Positions 46,605 through 54,975 of a DNA stretch of 64,000 nucleotides are shown here, piece after piece. The notes beneath the pieces are model-generated. The model saw only the letters and a program-made list of their open reading frames with translations, made no database searches and was not told where the DNA came from. The stretch covers positions 1 to 64,000 of the forward strand of contig JAZNNR010000023.1 of assembly GCA_045580325.1 (NCBI GenBank). Direction: 5' to 3'. The DNA is from SIG672 sp045580325. GTDB taxonomy: Bacteria; Bacillota; Clostridia; Oscillospirales; CAG-272. The position numbers were made by a program, and so were the translations under genes. Every line of letters begins with the position of its first letter. Positions within the stretch are counted from its first letter, which is position 1.

Positions 46605-48266
46605 TTGAATAAAAAGAATTTTCTTGCGTATCTGGTTATTGCCGCAGTTTTGCTTATTCCGGGATTTCTTTCGCTTATGATCTATGTTTTTACAGACTCG
46701 GCGCCAACGGTTGACGGTGTCGAATACTGCCTTGAGATCACCGATAAAAATAAAAACGTATATAAATTTGAAAGTACAGACACTATGTCAAAGCTTTTTT
46801 ACGATATAGTCGAGGGTGAGCGAAAGGGCGCATCGAGCGAGGATATTGCCGATTTTGCAGGGGACGGTATTTTCAGAGTTATGCTTCTGCAAAAGGGCAA
46901 AGAGCAGTACTATACCTTCTATTTTGACAGAACCTCGCCGAGCTCTTGCTTTTTTAAGGACAGCGACGAAAAGGTGTTTTCGGTAAAAGCGGACAAGGCG
47001 ATCGAATTTATGGATTCAAGATATGCGTCAAGTCTTTACCCCTATGCCGAGCTTCCTCTGCTTACCCTTAACGGTGTAAAGGCAGAGCCCTCTGAAATAG
47101 ACTGGGGATATTATTCATACAGCAGCGTGAAGCACGAGGTAGAGTATCTTACCGATAAAAAACCGACCACCGTCGATATGTCCTTCCTTGACTTTAATCT
47201 GTCTTTTTTAAAAAGCCCGGATTCTATGAAGGTGAAGGTTACAGATTCGCTCGGACTTGAATATTTCAGCGGAAGCTACGCCGAATTTGTTACCTTCGGT
47301 CTTTTTTCAAAGGTTACCGCATCCTCGACCTACAACTGCCGTATAGAAGCCTTTTGGGACGATAAGGGTACGCTTTGCTGCGGCGAGGCTGTTTATGAGC
47401 TTAAGCTGAACGTAGATTTCGACCCGCCCGGAAGCTTCTGGCTCAGTGCCGATACTGTCGAGGGCGGCGGATTTGTGGTACTCTCGGGTAAACATATTAT
47501 AGATAAAGATTCTGTAACGGTAACGTCGATTCCCTCGCTCGGAGTTACGCCAAAGTTCTTTACCGACGGCGAATATATAAGGGCAATACTTCCGATAGGC
47601 GTCGGAAATACCAAGGACGATATTATCTATCAGGTAAAAGTAACCTACGACGGTATTTATACTGATTTTACCATTAAATCAAATAAGCCGAAAACAAGCA
47701 CACGCGACTATAACCATAGCGGTCTTGTAAATACGTCGGTGAGAACAGAAAGTAACCTTGAAGCCTTTAAAAAGTTTATAACCTCGCCGAAATATGAAGA
47801 AACTGTATATAAATCGTCAACCTTTGTTGCACCCTCCTCGGGAAGTATCAGAGCATCGTTTGGCGATATTATAAATAACACTTCTTCGAGTAAGGATAAG
47901 TTCACCTCGGCGGGAATGGCATTTGTTTACTATCTCAACAGCGCAAACGGCGACAAAAATGATGTCGAAGCCTGCCTTGCAGGTGTAGTGGTAGCCGTCG
48001 GCGAAACCAAATACGGCGGAAACACGGTCGTCGTTGACCACGGACTCGGACTCAGAAGCGTTTACTACTGCCTCGGAAGCGTAGAGGTCGCTGTCGGAAC
48101 GATATTAAATCCGGGTGATAAAATAGCAAACGGCTGTGCGAAAAAGGGTTATACCGACGGAGAAACCTGTTATATCGAGTTCTGGGTAGGCGATACTCCC
48201 GTATCGTACAGAGGGCTTGAATCGGGTGGATTTGGTATAAACTTCGGAGAAGAACCAAAAGCGTAA
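46605..48266 (+). CDS. Membrane-anchored M23 (LytM-like) protein with degenerate active site
   Basis: The 553-residue product has an N-terminal membrane helix (about 6-30), a long extracellular region of unknown folds and a C-terminal M23-like domain (about 440-545). That domain is recognisable by GGNTVVVDHGLGLRSVYYCL and VGTILNPGDKIANGCAKKGYTDGE. The residues that bind zinc in active LytM enzymes are replaced: the YxHL motif reads YYCL and the HLHFE motif reads CYIEF. It may therefore bind peptidoglycan or activate an amidase, as EnvC does, rather than cut. The TTG at 46605 (AAGGAAGG 6 bp upstream) is the start. Confidence 0.85.
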   Translation: MNKKNFLAYLVIAAVLLIPGFLSLMIYVFTDSAPTVDGVEYCLEITDKNKNVYKFESTDTMSKLFYDIVEGERKGASSEDIADFAGDGIFRVMLLQKGKEQYYTFYFDRTSPSSCFFKDSDEKVFSVKADKAIEFMDSRYASSLYPYAELPLLTLNGVKAEPSEIDWGYYSYSSVKHEVEYLTDKKPTTVDMSFLDFNLSFLKSPDSMKVKVTDSLGLEYFSGSYAEFVTFGLFSKVTASSTYNCRIEAFWDDKGTLCCGEAVYELKLNVDFDPPGSFWLSADTVEGGGFVVLSGKHIIDKDSVTVTSIPSLGVTPKFFTDGEYIRAILPIGVGNTKDDIIYQVKVTYDGIYTDFTIKSNKPKTSTRDYNHSGLVNTSVRTESNLEAFKKFITSPKYEETVYKSSTFVAPSSGSIRASFGDIINNTSSSKDKFTSAGMAFVYYLNSANGDKNDVEACLAGVVVAVGETKYGGNTVVVDHGLGLRSVYYCLGSVEVAVGTILNPGDKIANGCAKKGYTDGETCYIEFWVGDTPVSYRGLESGGFGINFGEEPKA

Positions 48267-48304
48267 ATATTCATAAAAATATTGTAAAAAAATTCGTATT
48301 CCCA

Positions 48305-48333
48305 TTGATTTTTTTGAAAAGCTATGATATAAT
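48305..48333 (+). promoter_or_regulatory. Promoter of SRP RNA
   Basis: TTGATT at 48305-48310, a 17-bp spacer ending GCTATGA, and TATAAT at 48328-48333. The transcript should begin near 48340, before a hairpin GGTAGTTTGTAGGG/CCCTGCAGACTACC (48339-48368) that may be processed off. Confidence 0.85.
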
Positions 48334-48381
48334 GATACGGTAGTTTGTAGGGAACCCTGCAGACTACCGTGTCAAATTTAT

Positions 48382-48687
48382 ACAGGATATGAAATAAGAC
48401 CATACCGGCCGGGGAGTTAGCGGTGCCTTGTACCTGCAATCCGCTACAGCAGGGGTTATTTCCGCTCTTGAGGGCAGAGTGGGTGTGGTCAGCACCGATC
48501 GCTTTGCGTGTTGAAGAATGGGTCCTGTGCAACTAATGGCTGTGAACCATGTCAGGTGGGAGACCAAGCAGCATTAAGCAGTATCACTTAGTGTGCCACG
48601 GGCTCGCCTGTTCGGAGCGCAGACATCGGAAAGCGCATGTTCGTTTCTGCTCGATTTTGCGGTGTATGGTCTTATTTTGTATCCTGT
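48382..48687 (+). ncRNA. ffs: Signal recognition particle RNA, large (Alu-containing) type
   Basis: RNA scaffold of the SRP, which targets nascent membrane proteins. The Alu domain is seen as GGCCGGGGAGTTAGCGGTGCC followed by TGTACCTGCAATCCGCTACA. The SRP54-binding domain IV is seen as CCATGTCAGGTGGGAGACCA and AGCAGCATTAAGCAG. The ends pair over about 24 bp: ACAGGATATGAAATAAGACC with GGTCTTATTTTGTATCCTGT, plus four more pairs. The helix ends in CTTTTTATTT and thus also serves as the terminator. It lies just upstream of dnaX, as in many Bacillota. Confidence 0.94.
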
Positions 48688-48724
48688 CTTTTTATTTATT
48701 AAAGTCGAAACGGAGGAAAAGAAA

Positions 48725-50488
48725 ATGGCAACACAAAACGGACATCAGGCACTTTACCGTAAGTGGCGACCTGCAACTTTTTCCGATGTTGTCGGTCAGG
48801 ATCACATAACGAGTGTTCTGAAATATCAGGTTTCGCTTAGCAAGACAAATCACGCGTATCTTTTCTGCGGTTCAAGAGGAACGGGAAAGACTACCTGCGC
48901 GAAGATTCTTGCAAAGGCGGTAAACTGTCCGAATGCTAAAAACGGAGAACCCTGTAACGAGTGCGAAATTTGCCGTAGAATAGACAGCGGAATGTCTATG
49001 GAGGTTCTCGAAATGGACGCGGCAAGTAATACGGGCGTAGATTATATCCGAGATATAAGGGAAGAGGTCGTATTCTCGCCGTCAGAGGTCGGAACGAGAG
49101 TCTATATCATAGACGAGGTCCATATGCTGACCGAAAGTGCCTTCAACGCGCTGCTTAAAACGCTTGAAGAGCCGCCTCAAAAGGTCATATTCATACTTGC
49201 GACTACCGAGATCCAGAAAATTCCCGCGACTATTTTGTCAAGATGTCAGCGCTTTGACTTCAGAAGGATTCCTGTCAAGACCATAGGCGAAAGACTTATG
49301 AAAATTGCATCGCAGGAGGAAATAGAGATCACCGAGAGCGCCGCTCATCTGATAGCAAAGCTTGCACAGGGCGGTATGCGAGATGCTATAAGTATGCTCG
49401 AGCTTTGCAGCGGTGAGGGTGGTAAGATCACCGAGGAGAGAATATCAGAGGCTACGGGTATAATCGGACGTGAGTCGATAATCAGAACGGTAAAGGCTGT
49501 TCTTTCGGGAAATTACCGAGAGATATTCACGATAATTTCGTCGGTTTACTCGAATTCGTACGATATATCGTCATTTGTTTCCGAAATAATGCAGTTCTAC
49601 CGCGACGTTGCAATATATAAAACGCTTGCATCGAAAACGGGTGAAATATCACGAGAGATTCTCGACCTCAGCGATGCGGAGCTTTCGGATATTAAGACTA
49701 TCGCAGAAAAAATAAGACAAGAAACTGTAATATACCATATAAAGCTTCTTGAAGAGGCATTCCTTTCAATGTCGCGCGGCACGGATAAGAGGATCTCGGC
49801 AGAGATGACTCTTATGAGAATGTGCAGCGGCGATGCGCTCGGTACGTCGAGCGAGGCACTCGCAGAGCGGATATCTTCGCTTGAGGCGCGCTTTACCGAG
49901 GGCGGAATATTTCCCGCGCCGCGCCCTACTTTCGAGAGTAACAGCGAAAATTCAGCTCCTAAGACATCTGCCGCGGAGAATGCGATAAGGCCTACAAGCA
50001 AAGAGGTAAAGCCTTCCGAAAACAGCGAAACACCGATAGCTCTTATAAACGACGACGAGCTTCCGCCGTGGGACGTTGAGGAAGATGTGCAGCCGAGCGT
50101 GTCAGCAGCACCCGAAAAGCCCACAGTAAAAGCCGAAAAGGAAGCGCAGAGCGCAAAGATCCCTGCGCCCACACCTGCACCCGACTCTGAAGCTTCAGAC
50201 GGACCCGAGTGGAGCGAGTTTCCCGACTGGATAGAGGTCGTTTCGCAGTACGATAAAATAGACCGCAGTATCGCGCCATTTTTAAGACTCGCAACGGCAG
50301 ATACCGACGGCAAAACTCTGCGTATAAAGGTTTCGGACAGTTTTTCGAAAATGATGCTTGAAAATGCCAAGGTCGAAGATTTTATCATGCGTTTTTCGGC
50401 GTCGAGAGGATTTATGTTCGAGCGCGCTGTAGTCGAGGTGGCTGCTGTAAAAGAAGATCAGGTGTCAATGTTTGACTCACTTATATAA
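48725..50488 (+). CDS. dnaX: DNA polymerase III subunits gamma/tau
   Basis: AAA+ ATPase of the clamp loader. The 587-residue product shows YRKWRPATFSDVVGQDH, Walker A GSRGTGKTTCA, the four-cysteine zinc module CPNAKNGEPCNECEIC, Walker B IIDEVHML, sensor 1 LATTE and the arginine finger SRCQRF. A variable Pro/Glu-rich linker and a C-terminal domain follow (about 490-587). The ATG at 48725 (CGGAGGAAAAG upstream) is used. The longer frame from 48593 would run through the SRP RNA. No programmed frameshift site was noticed. Confidence 0.97.
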   Translation: MATQNGHQALYRKWRPATFSDVVGQDHITSVLKYQVSLSKTNHAYLFCGSRGTGKTTCAKILAKAVNCPNAKNGEPCNECEICRRIDSGMSMEVLEMDAASNTGVDYIRDIREEVVFSPSEVGTRVYIIDEVHMLTESAFNALLKTLEEPPQKVIFILATTEIQKIPATILSRCQRFDFRRIPVKTIGERLMKIASQEEIEITESAAHLIAKLAQGGMRDAISMLELCSGEGGKITEERISEATGIIGRESIIRTVKAVLSGNYREIFTIISSVYSNSYDISSFVSEIMQFYRDVAIYKTLASKTGEISREILDLSDAELSDIKTIAEKIRQETVIYHIKLLEEAFLSMSRGTDKRISAEMTLMRMCSGDALGTSSEALAERISSLEARFTEGGIFPAPRPTFESNSENSAPKTSAAENAIRPTSKEVKPSENSETPIALINDDELPPWDVEEDVQPSVSAAPEKPTVKAEKEAQSAKIPAPTPAPDSEASDGPEWSEFPDWIEVVSQYDKIDRSIAPFLRLATADTDGKTLRIKVSDSFSKMMLENAKVEDFIMRFSASRGFMFERAVVEVAAVKEDQVSMFDSLI

Positions 50489-50518
50489 AACAAAATAACA
50501 GTTTTGGAGGATATTAAA

Positions 50519-50866
50519 ATGAAATCAAGATTACCCGAAGGATACGGCGGAGGTCCTGCAAGTATGCAGGGAATGATCAAGCAGGCTCAGAAGATGCAGG
50601 AGAGAATGGCAGAGCTTCAGGAAGAGCTTGATGCACGCGAGTATGAAATAAAGGCAGGCGGCGGTGCGGTAACACTTACCATAAACGGTAAGAAAGAAGT
50701 AAGCACACTTGATATTTCGCCTGAAATCGTTGATCCCGATGATATAGAAACTCTTTCCGACATCATTATTGCCGCAGTAAACGAGGCAATAAAGAAGGTA
50801 GAGGAAACAAACAACGAAGAAATGTCCAAGATAACCGGCTCAGTGTCTATGCCGGGCATGTTCTGA
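50519..50866 (+). CDS. YbaB/EbfC family nucleoid-associated protein
   Basis: Small DNA-binding protein of 115 residues, encoded between dnaX and recR as in most bacteria. It shows MIKQAQKMQERMAELQEEL (helical dimer arm), the VTLTINGKKEVSTLDISPEIVDPDD core strand region and DIIIAAVNEAIKKVEE. Homologues bind and bend DNA and may aid replication or recombination. GGAGG lies 9 bp before the ATG at 50519. An upstream TTG (50504) overlaps it and is rejected. Confidence 0.96.
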   Translation: MKSRLPEGYGGGPASMQGMIKQAQKMQERMAELQEELDAREYEIKAGGGAVTLTINGKKEVSTLDISPEIVDPDDIETLSDIIIAAVNEAIKKVEETNNEEMSKITGSVSMPGMF

Positions 50867-50867
50867 T

Positions 50868-51467
50868 ATGTCTGAATTCATAGCACCGCTCGAAAGCCTT
50901 ATCGAAGGCTTTGCGCGTCTTCCCGGAGTGGGAAGAAAGTCAGCAACACGCTATGCGCTTGCCGTTCTTGATATGAACGACGAGGACGTGCTTGCCTTTG
51001 CCGATTCTCTCTCGGGCGCAAAGACTCGCATAAAAAAATGCAAAGTATGCGGTAACTTTACAGATACCGAGCTCTGTCCCGTCTGCGAGGACACAGAAAG
51101 ACTGCCCATAATTTGCGTAGTAGAGGATGTGCGCGCACTTATGAGTATAGAGCGGGTAAGAGAGTATAGAGGCAGATACCACGTTCTTGGCGGAGTGCTT
51201 TCCCCAATGAATGGGATAGGACCCGATCAGCTTAATATTTCGTCCCTTCTTTCGCGTATATCGTCTGAGGGCATAACAGAGATCATCGTAGCGACCAATC
51301 CGACGGTCGAGGGTGAGGCGACGGCGATGTACCTCACAAAGCTTTTAACACCGCTTGGTGTTAAGACCTCGAGACTTGCGTACGGAATACCGGTCGGCGC
51401 AGACCTTGAATATACCGATGCCGTAACACTGCTTCGCGCACTCGACGGCAGACGAGAGATCAACTGA
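50868..51467 (+). CDS. recR: Recombination protein RecR
   Basis: Zinc-finger and Toprim protein that, with RecO, helps load RecA at gaps. The 199-residue product has the helix-hairpin-helix LPGVGRKSATRYAL, the C4 zinc finger CKVCGNFTDTELCPVC, the Toprim motif CVVEDVRAL and the C-terminal Walker B-like TNPTVEGEATAMYL. The length is typical. It begins 2 bp after the YbaB gene stop, so it is translationally linked. Module copy D ends the operon. Confidence 0.98.
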   Translation: MSEFIAPLESLIEGFARLPGVGRKSATRYALAVLDMNDEDVLAFADSLSGAKTRIKKCKVCGNFTDTELCPVCEDTERLPIICVVEDVRALMSIERVREYRGRYHVLGGVLSPMNGIGPDQLNISSLLSRISSEGITEIIVATNPTVEGEATAMYLTKLLTPLGVKTSRLAYGIPVGADLEYTDAVTLLRALDGRREIN

Positions 51468-51493
51468 AAATACGCTTTTAGTATGAATATTTG

Positions 51494-51540
51494 CAAATTT
51501 CGGCAGAGATATTGTTTTCTCTGCCGATTTGTGTTATAAT
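51494..51540 (+). promoter_or_regulatory. Terminator-promoter module, copy D
   Basis: TCGGCAGAGA (51500-51509) pairs with TCTCTGCCGA (51518-51527). The embedded promoter is TTGTTT (51512-51517), a 17-bp spacer ending TTTGTGT and TATAAT (51535-51540). It ends recR and starts the TfoX-like gene. Confidence 0.87.
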
Positions 51541-51571
51541 GTAAAAAAGAAACGATAATTTGGAGATAACT

Positions 51572-51859
51572 ATGGCAAGCAGTAAAGAATATATAGAGCT
51601 TATTTTGGAGGAGTGCGGCGGTCTTTCTGCTCGTGCAATGATGGGCGAATACCTGCTGTACTACGGTGGTAAGATTGTCGGTGGTGTTTATGATAACCGT
51701 TTGCTTGTTAAACCCACGAGGTCGGCAGCTTCACTGATGCCAAATGCACCAAGAGAGCTTCCGTACGAAGGAGCAAGGGAAATGCTTCTTGTGGAAAATA
51801 TTGAAGATAAGGATTTTCTAAAGAAATTGTTCGAAGCTATGTATGACGAGCTTCCCTAA
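51572..51859 (+). CDS. TfoX N-terminal domain protein
   Basis: The 95-residue product consists of a TfoX/Sxy N-terminal domain only (SSKEYIELILEECG, ARAMMGEYLLYYGGKIVGGVYDNRLLVKPT). The full competence regulator has a second domain that is missing here. Stand-alone domains of this kind are common in Clostridia and have no proven role. GGAG precedes the ATG at 51572. A TTG at 51560 overlaps the ribosome binding site. It is followed after 43 bp by the DUF4177 gene in the same unit. Confidence 0.87.
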   Translation: MASSKEYIELILEECGGLSARAMMGEYLLYYGGKIVGGVYDNRLLVKPTRSAASLMPNAPRELPYEGAREMLLVENIEDKDFLKKLFEAMYDELP

Positions 51860-51902
51860 CCGAAGAAAAAGAAATAACAATAATTAAACGGAGAATACAG
51901 AA

Positions 51903-52112
51903 ATGAAGCAATACGAATACAAATTTGTAGAAATCAAAAGAGAAATAGGAATGAAGGTTAAAAGAGGCGAAACCTTCGAAAAATGCAAGCAAGTGATCAC
52001 GGAAGAGGCGCAGCAGGGTTGGAGATTAAAGCAGATCGTAGCTCCGTTTGACGAAAAATCAAGCACATACTACGCATACGCTTATCAGATTATTTTTGAA
52101 AGAGAAATATAA
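51903..52112 (+). CDS. DUF4177 family small protein
   Basis: The 69-residue product matches DUF4177: YEYKFVEI near the N-terminus, CKQVITEEAQQGWRLKQIVAP in the centre and YAYQIIFER at the end, predicting a small alpha/beta fold. The function is unknown. It forms a two-gene unit with the TfoX-like gene, bounded by module D and the terminator at 52121. Confidence 0.87.
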   Translation: MKQYEYKFVEIKREIGMKVKRGETFEKCKQVITEEAQQGWRLKQIVAPFDEKSSTYYAYAYQIIFEREI

Positions 52113-52120
52113 GCTAAATA

Positions 52121-52156
52121 AAAACCGACAGATCTTAAAATCTGTCGGTTTTTTAC
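52121..52156. terminator. Bidirectional terminator
   Basis: AAAACCGACAGA and TCTGTCGGTTTT (12-bp stem, loop TCTTAAAA) with T tracts on both strands. It separates the DUF4177 gene from ftsH and ends the long minus-strand operon. Confidence 0.92.
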
Positions 52157-54358
52157 TTAATTATCTGTATCCGATGAATTTGTATCTTCATCTGTCTGGT
52201 CAGCGCTTTCGGCAGGCTCGTTGTCCTCGCCGCTTGCTTCGGCAGACTCTGTCGGTTCGGCTTCAGCCTCAGTACCGATAGGAGCAGATGCTTCTACGGC
52301 AGGGCCCGTTACACCGTCAGTAGCGTTTTCGGAAGCCGCCTCACGCTCACGGGCAAGTCGTTCTTCTTCCTCGCGGCGCTTCTTTTCTTCTTCGTCGCGG
52401 ATACGCTTTTCTTCGTTTTCGGCGATACTCTTGCGGCGCTTTTCGTCCATGATCTCCTGAATTTCTTCGAAGGTATGGTCGCCTTCCATCGCGGTCTTAA
52501 ACTGAATTTCGTCCATCGTTTCGTACTTAACAAGGAATTCAGCAACGAATTTCAGCTTGTCAGAATGCTCTGTGAGTATCTGCTCAGCTCTGTCATAAGC
52601 CTCTGTGATAATTCTCTTGATCTCGCTGTCGATAAGTGCTGCGGTAGATTCGGAGTAGTTCTTTTCGCCGCCGAAATCTTTTCCGAGGAATACCTCGCTG
52701 TGTCCTGATCCGTAAACGATAGGACCAAGCTCGTCGCTCATACCAAGACGGGTAACCATCTTGCGCGCGATCTCGGTTGCACGCTGAATATCATTTGATG
52801 CACCGCCCGAGAAGTCGTTGAAGGTGATCTTTTCGGCAACGCGTCCGCCGAGGAGCATCGAAATATGCTCTGAAAGCTCGGAGCGGTATTCGCTGTATTT
52901 GTCTTCCTGCGGGAGATTGAGGGTATATCCGAGAGCGCGTCCGCTCGGAATGATAGAGATCTGATGAACAGGGTCGAGCGAGGGGAGATAGTAGGCGATA
53001 AGTGCGTGGCCCGCCTCGTGATAAGCGGTCTTGCGCTTTTCCTCTTCCTTTATCTTCATACTCTTCTTCTGAGTACCGACGACGATCTTCATTATAGCAT
53101 CTTCAATATCGTTCATACCGATAAGCGTTTTGCCGCGTCTTGCCGCGAGAAGAGCCGCTTCGTTGAGAAGGTTTGCAAGGTCAGCACCTGTAAATCCTGC
53201 AGTGCCCTTTGCGACGATCGAAAGGTCAACACCTTCTTCGAAGGGTTTGTTACGTGCGTGGATCTTGAGAATTTCCTCTCTGCCCTTGAGGTCGGGATAG
53301 TTTACCGTGATTTCACGGTCAAAACGTCCGGGACGGAGAAGTGCGGGGTCGAGAATGTCGGGACGGTTTGTTGCCGCCATAACGATAATGCCGTCGTTAC
53401 CGCTGAATCCGTCCATCTCTACGAGGAGCTGGTTGAGAGTTTGTTCACGCTCGTCGTGTCCGCCGCCGAGACCTGCTCCGCGATGACGTCCGACTGCGTC
53501 GATTTCATCTATAAATATAATACTTGCGGGGTGCTTGCGCGCCGTTTCAAAAAGGTCGCGGACACGGGATGCACCGACACCGGCGTACATTTCAACGAAA
53601 TCCGAACCGGAGATAGAATAGAAGGGAACACCCGCTTCGCCTGCAACAGCCTTGGCGAGAAGTGTTTTACCTGTACCGGGAGGTCCTACGAGGAGAACAC
53701 CGTGCGGTATTTTAGCACCGAGCTTTGTGAAGTAGTCGGGGTCTTTAAGGAACTGTACTATTTCCTGAAGCTCTTCCTTTTCCTCGTCTGCGCCTGCGAC
53801 GTCAGAGAAAAGAATACGCTTTTTCTCGTCGGGAACGTTCATTTTTGCTCTTGACTTCGCAAAGGACGGACCGCTTCTTCCGGGAGCGTTCTTACCGTTT
53901 GCCGACTGCTTGAACACCCAGAAAACAAGACCGCCCAGGAGGAGAATAATAGCAACGTAGGGAAGAATCGAAACCCAAATGGGAATCTTTGTAGGCTCTA
54001 AAAGATCGTATTTCAGCTTTTCTATCTTGTTTCCCGATGATACGCTCTGATTGTGTTCGTCAACTTCCTTGTTGTAGGCAAGGACGTAGCTGTAGCAGTC
54101 ATCATAGAAACGCTGACGGTCTTGCAGATGATATACTATCTTTTTGTCCTTAGTTGTTATAACGGTCAGCTTGTTTGATGCTTCAAGCGTGAAGGTCTTG
54201 ACCGATTCTTCACCGTTTACTCCGATATTCTCAAAAAGCTCAACGATGTCGCTGTAAACGGGGTCTTCCTCGTTGCCTTTAAGAATGAATGCAACCGCAA
54301 CGATAACGAGCGTTATAAGAAGTAAAAAGCTTAGTATTGAAAATAGATTTTTTTTCAT
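52157..54358 (-). CDS. ftsH: ATP-dependent zinc metalloprotease FtsH
   Basis: Membrane AAA+ protease that degrades damaged membrane proteins and regulatory proteins. There are two membrane helices (about 5-25 and 128-152). The ATPase follows with Walker A GPPGTGKTLL, Walker B IIFIDEIDAVG and the SRH NRPDILDPALLRPGRFDR. The protease site is HEAGH with a later Asp ligand in GGASNDIQRAT. The 733-residue length exceeds the usual ~640 because of a charged Arg/Glu tract and an acidic Ala/Glu/Asp tail (about 640-733). It is the last gene of the operon, downstream of hpt as in B. subtilis. Confidence 0.98.
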   Translation of the reverse strand: MKKNLFSILSFLLLITLVIVAVAFILKGNEEDPVYSDIVELFENIGVNGEESVKTFTLEASNKLTVITTKDKKIVYHLQDRQRFYDDCYSYVLAYNKEVDEHNQSVSSGNKIEKLKYDLLEPTKIPIWVSILPYVAIILLLGGLVFWVFKQSANGKNAPGRSGPSFAKSRAKMNVPDEKKRILFSDVAGADEEKEELQEIVQFLKDPDYFTKLGAKIPHGVLLVGPPGTGKTLLAKAVAGEAGVPFYSISGSDFVEMYAGVGASRVRDLFETARKHPASIIFIDEIDAVGRHRGAGLGGGHDEREQTLNQLLVEMDGFSGNDGIIVMAATNRPDILDPALLRPGRFDREITVNYPDLKGREEILKIHARNKPFEEGVDLSIVAKGTAGFTGADLANLLNEAALLAARRGKTLIGMNDIEDAIMKIVVGTQKKSMKIKEEEKRKTAYHEAGHALIAYYLPSLDPVHQISIIPSGRALGYTLNLPQEDKYSEYRSELSEHISMLLGGRVAEKITFNDFSGGASNDIQRATEIARKMVTRLGMSDELGPIVYGSGHSEVFLGKDFGGEKNYSESTAALIDSEIKRIITEAYDRAEQILTEHSDKLKFVAEFLVKYETMDEIQFKTAMEGDHTFEEIQEIMDEKRRKSIAENEEKRIRDEEEKKRREEEERLAREREAASENATDGVTGPAVEASAPIGTEAEAEPTESAEASGEDNEPAESADQTDEDTNSSDTDN

Positions 54359-54405
54359 TATATAAGTGTAACTCCGTGATAATGTAATTTAACAGTAAAA
54401 TCTGT

Positions 54406-54975
54406 TTAATTGTTTTTAGTGTAAATTTCGGGTTTAAGAACTCCTATATAGGGAAGAGCTCTGTATTTTTCCGCATAGTCGAGTCCGTATCCTACAACAA
54501 ACTTGTCTTCAACCTCACGTCCTATGTAATCTGCATTGTAATCGACCTCTCTGCGCGAAGGCTTATCGAGAAGAGCAACGCACTTAACGCTTGATGCGCC
54601 CTTGTTTTCAAGATACTTTGTAAGATAGAGCATCGTGCGTCCGCTGTCGATTATATCTTCTACAATAAGTATGTCCAGATCTTCAATATCATGACGGTAA
54701 ATATCAAGCATAATATTTATAGTTTTGGAAGAAGATGTAGAAGCACCGTACGAGGACACCTTCATAAAGTCTATTTCAACAGGACGTTTAATATGCTTCA
54801 TAAGGTCGCCCATAAATACGACAGAGCCCTTGAGTATTCCGAGCAGAAGGAGTCTTTTTTCGGGATCGGGATAATCGCGGTCGATGTCTGCGGCGATCTT
54901 TTTTACGATCTCCTCAAGCTCGCCTTCGGAAATCATAGTATAGTCAATGTCATTGTTGATGTCATATTTCTTCAT
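54406..54975 (-). CDS. hpt: Hypoxanthine phosphoribosyltransferase
   Basis: Purine salvage enzyme that joins hypoxanthine or guanine to PRPP. The 189-residue product shows LLGILKGSVVFMGDL, the PRPP motif ILIVEDIIDSGRTM and FVVGYGLDYAEKYR. The start overlaps the tilS stop by 14 bp. The order tilS-hpt-ftsH is conserved in Bacillota. Confidence 0.97.
   Translation of the reverse strand: MKKYDINNDIDYTMISEGELEEIVKKIAADIDRDYPDPEKRLLLLGILKGSVVFMGDLMKHIKRPVEIDFMKVSSYGASTSSSKTINIMLDIYRHDIEDLDILIVEDIIDSGRTMLYLTKYLENKGASSVKCVALLDKPSRREVDYNADYIGREVEDKFVVGYGLDYAEKYRALPYIGVLKPEIYTKNN

Noticed and set aside
48593..48724. N-terminal extension of dnaX
   Set aside because: The extra 44 codons lie inside the SRP RNA and its terminator; GGAGG and the conserved N-terminus support the ATG at 48725.
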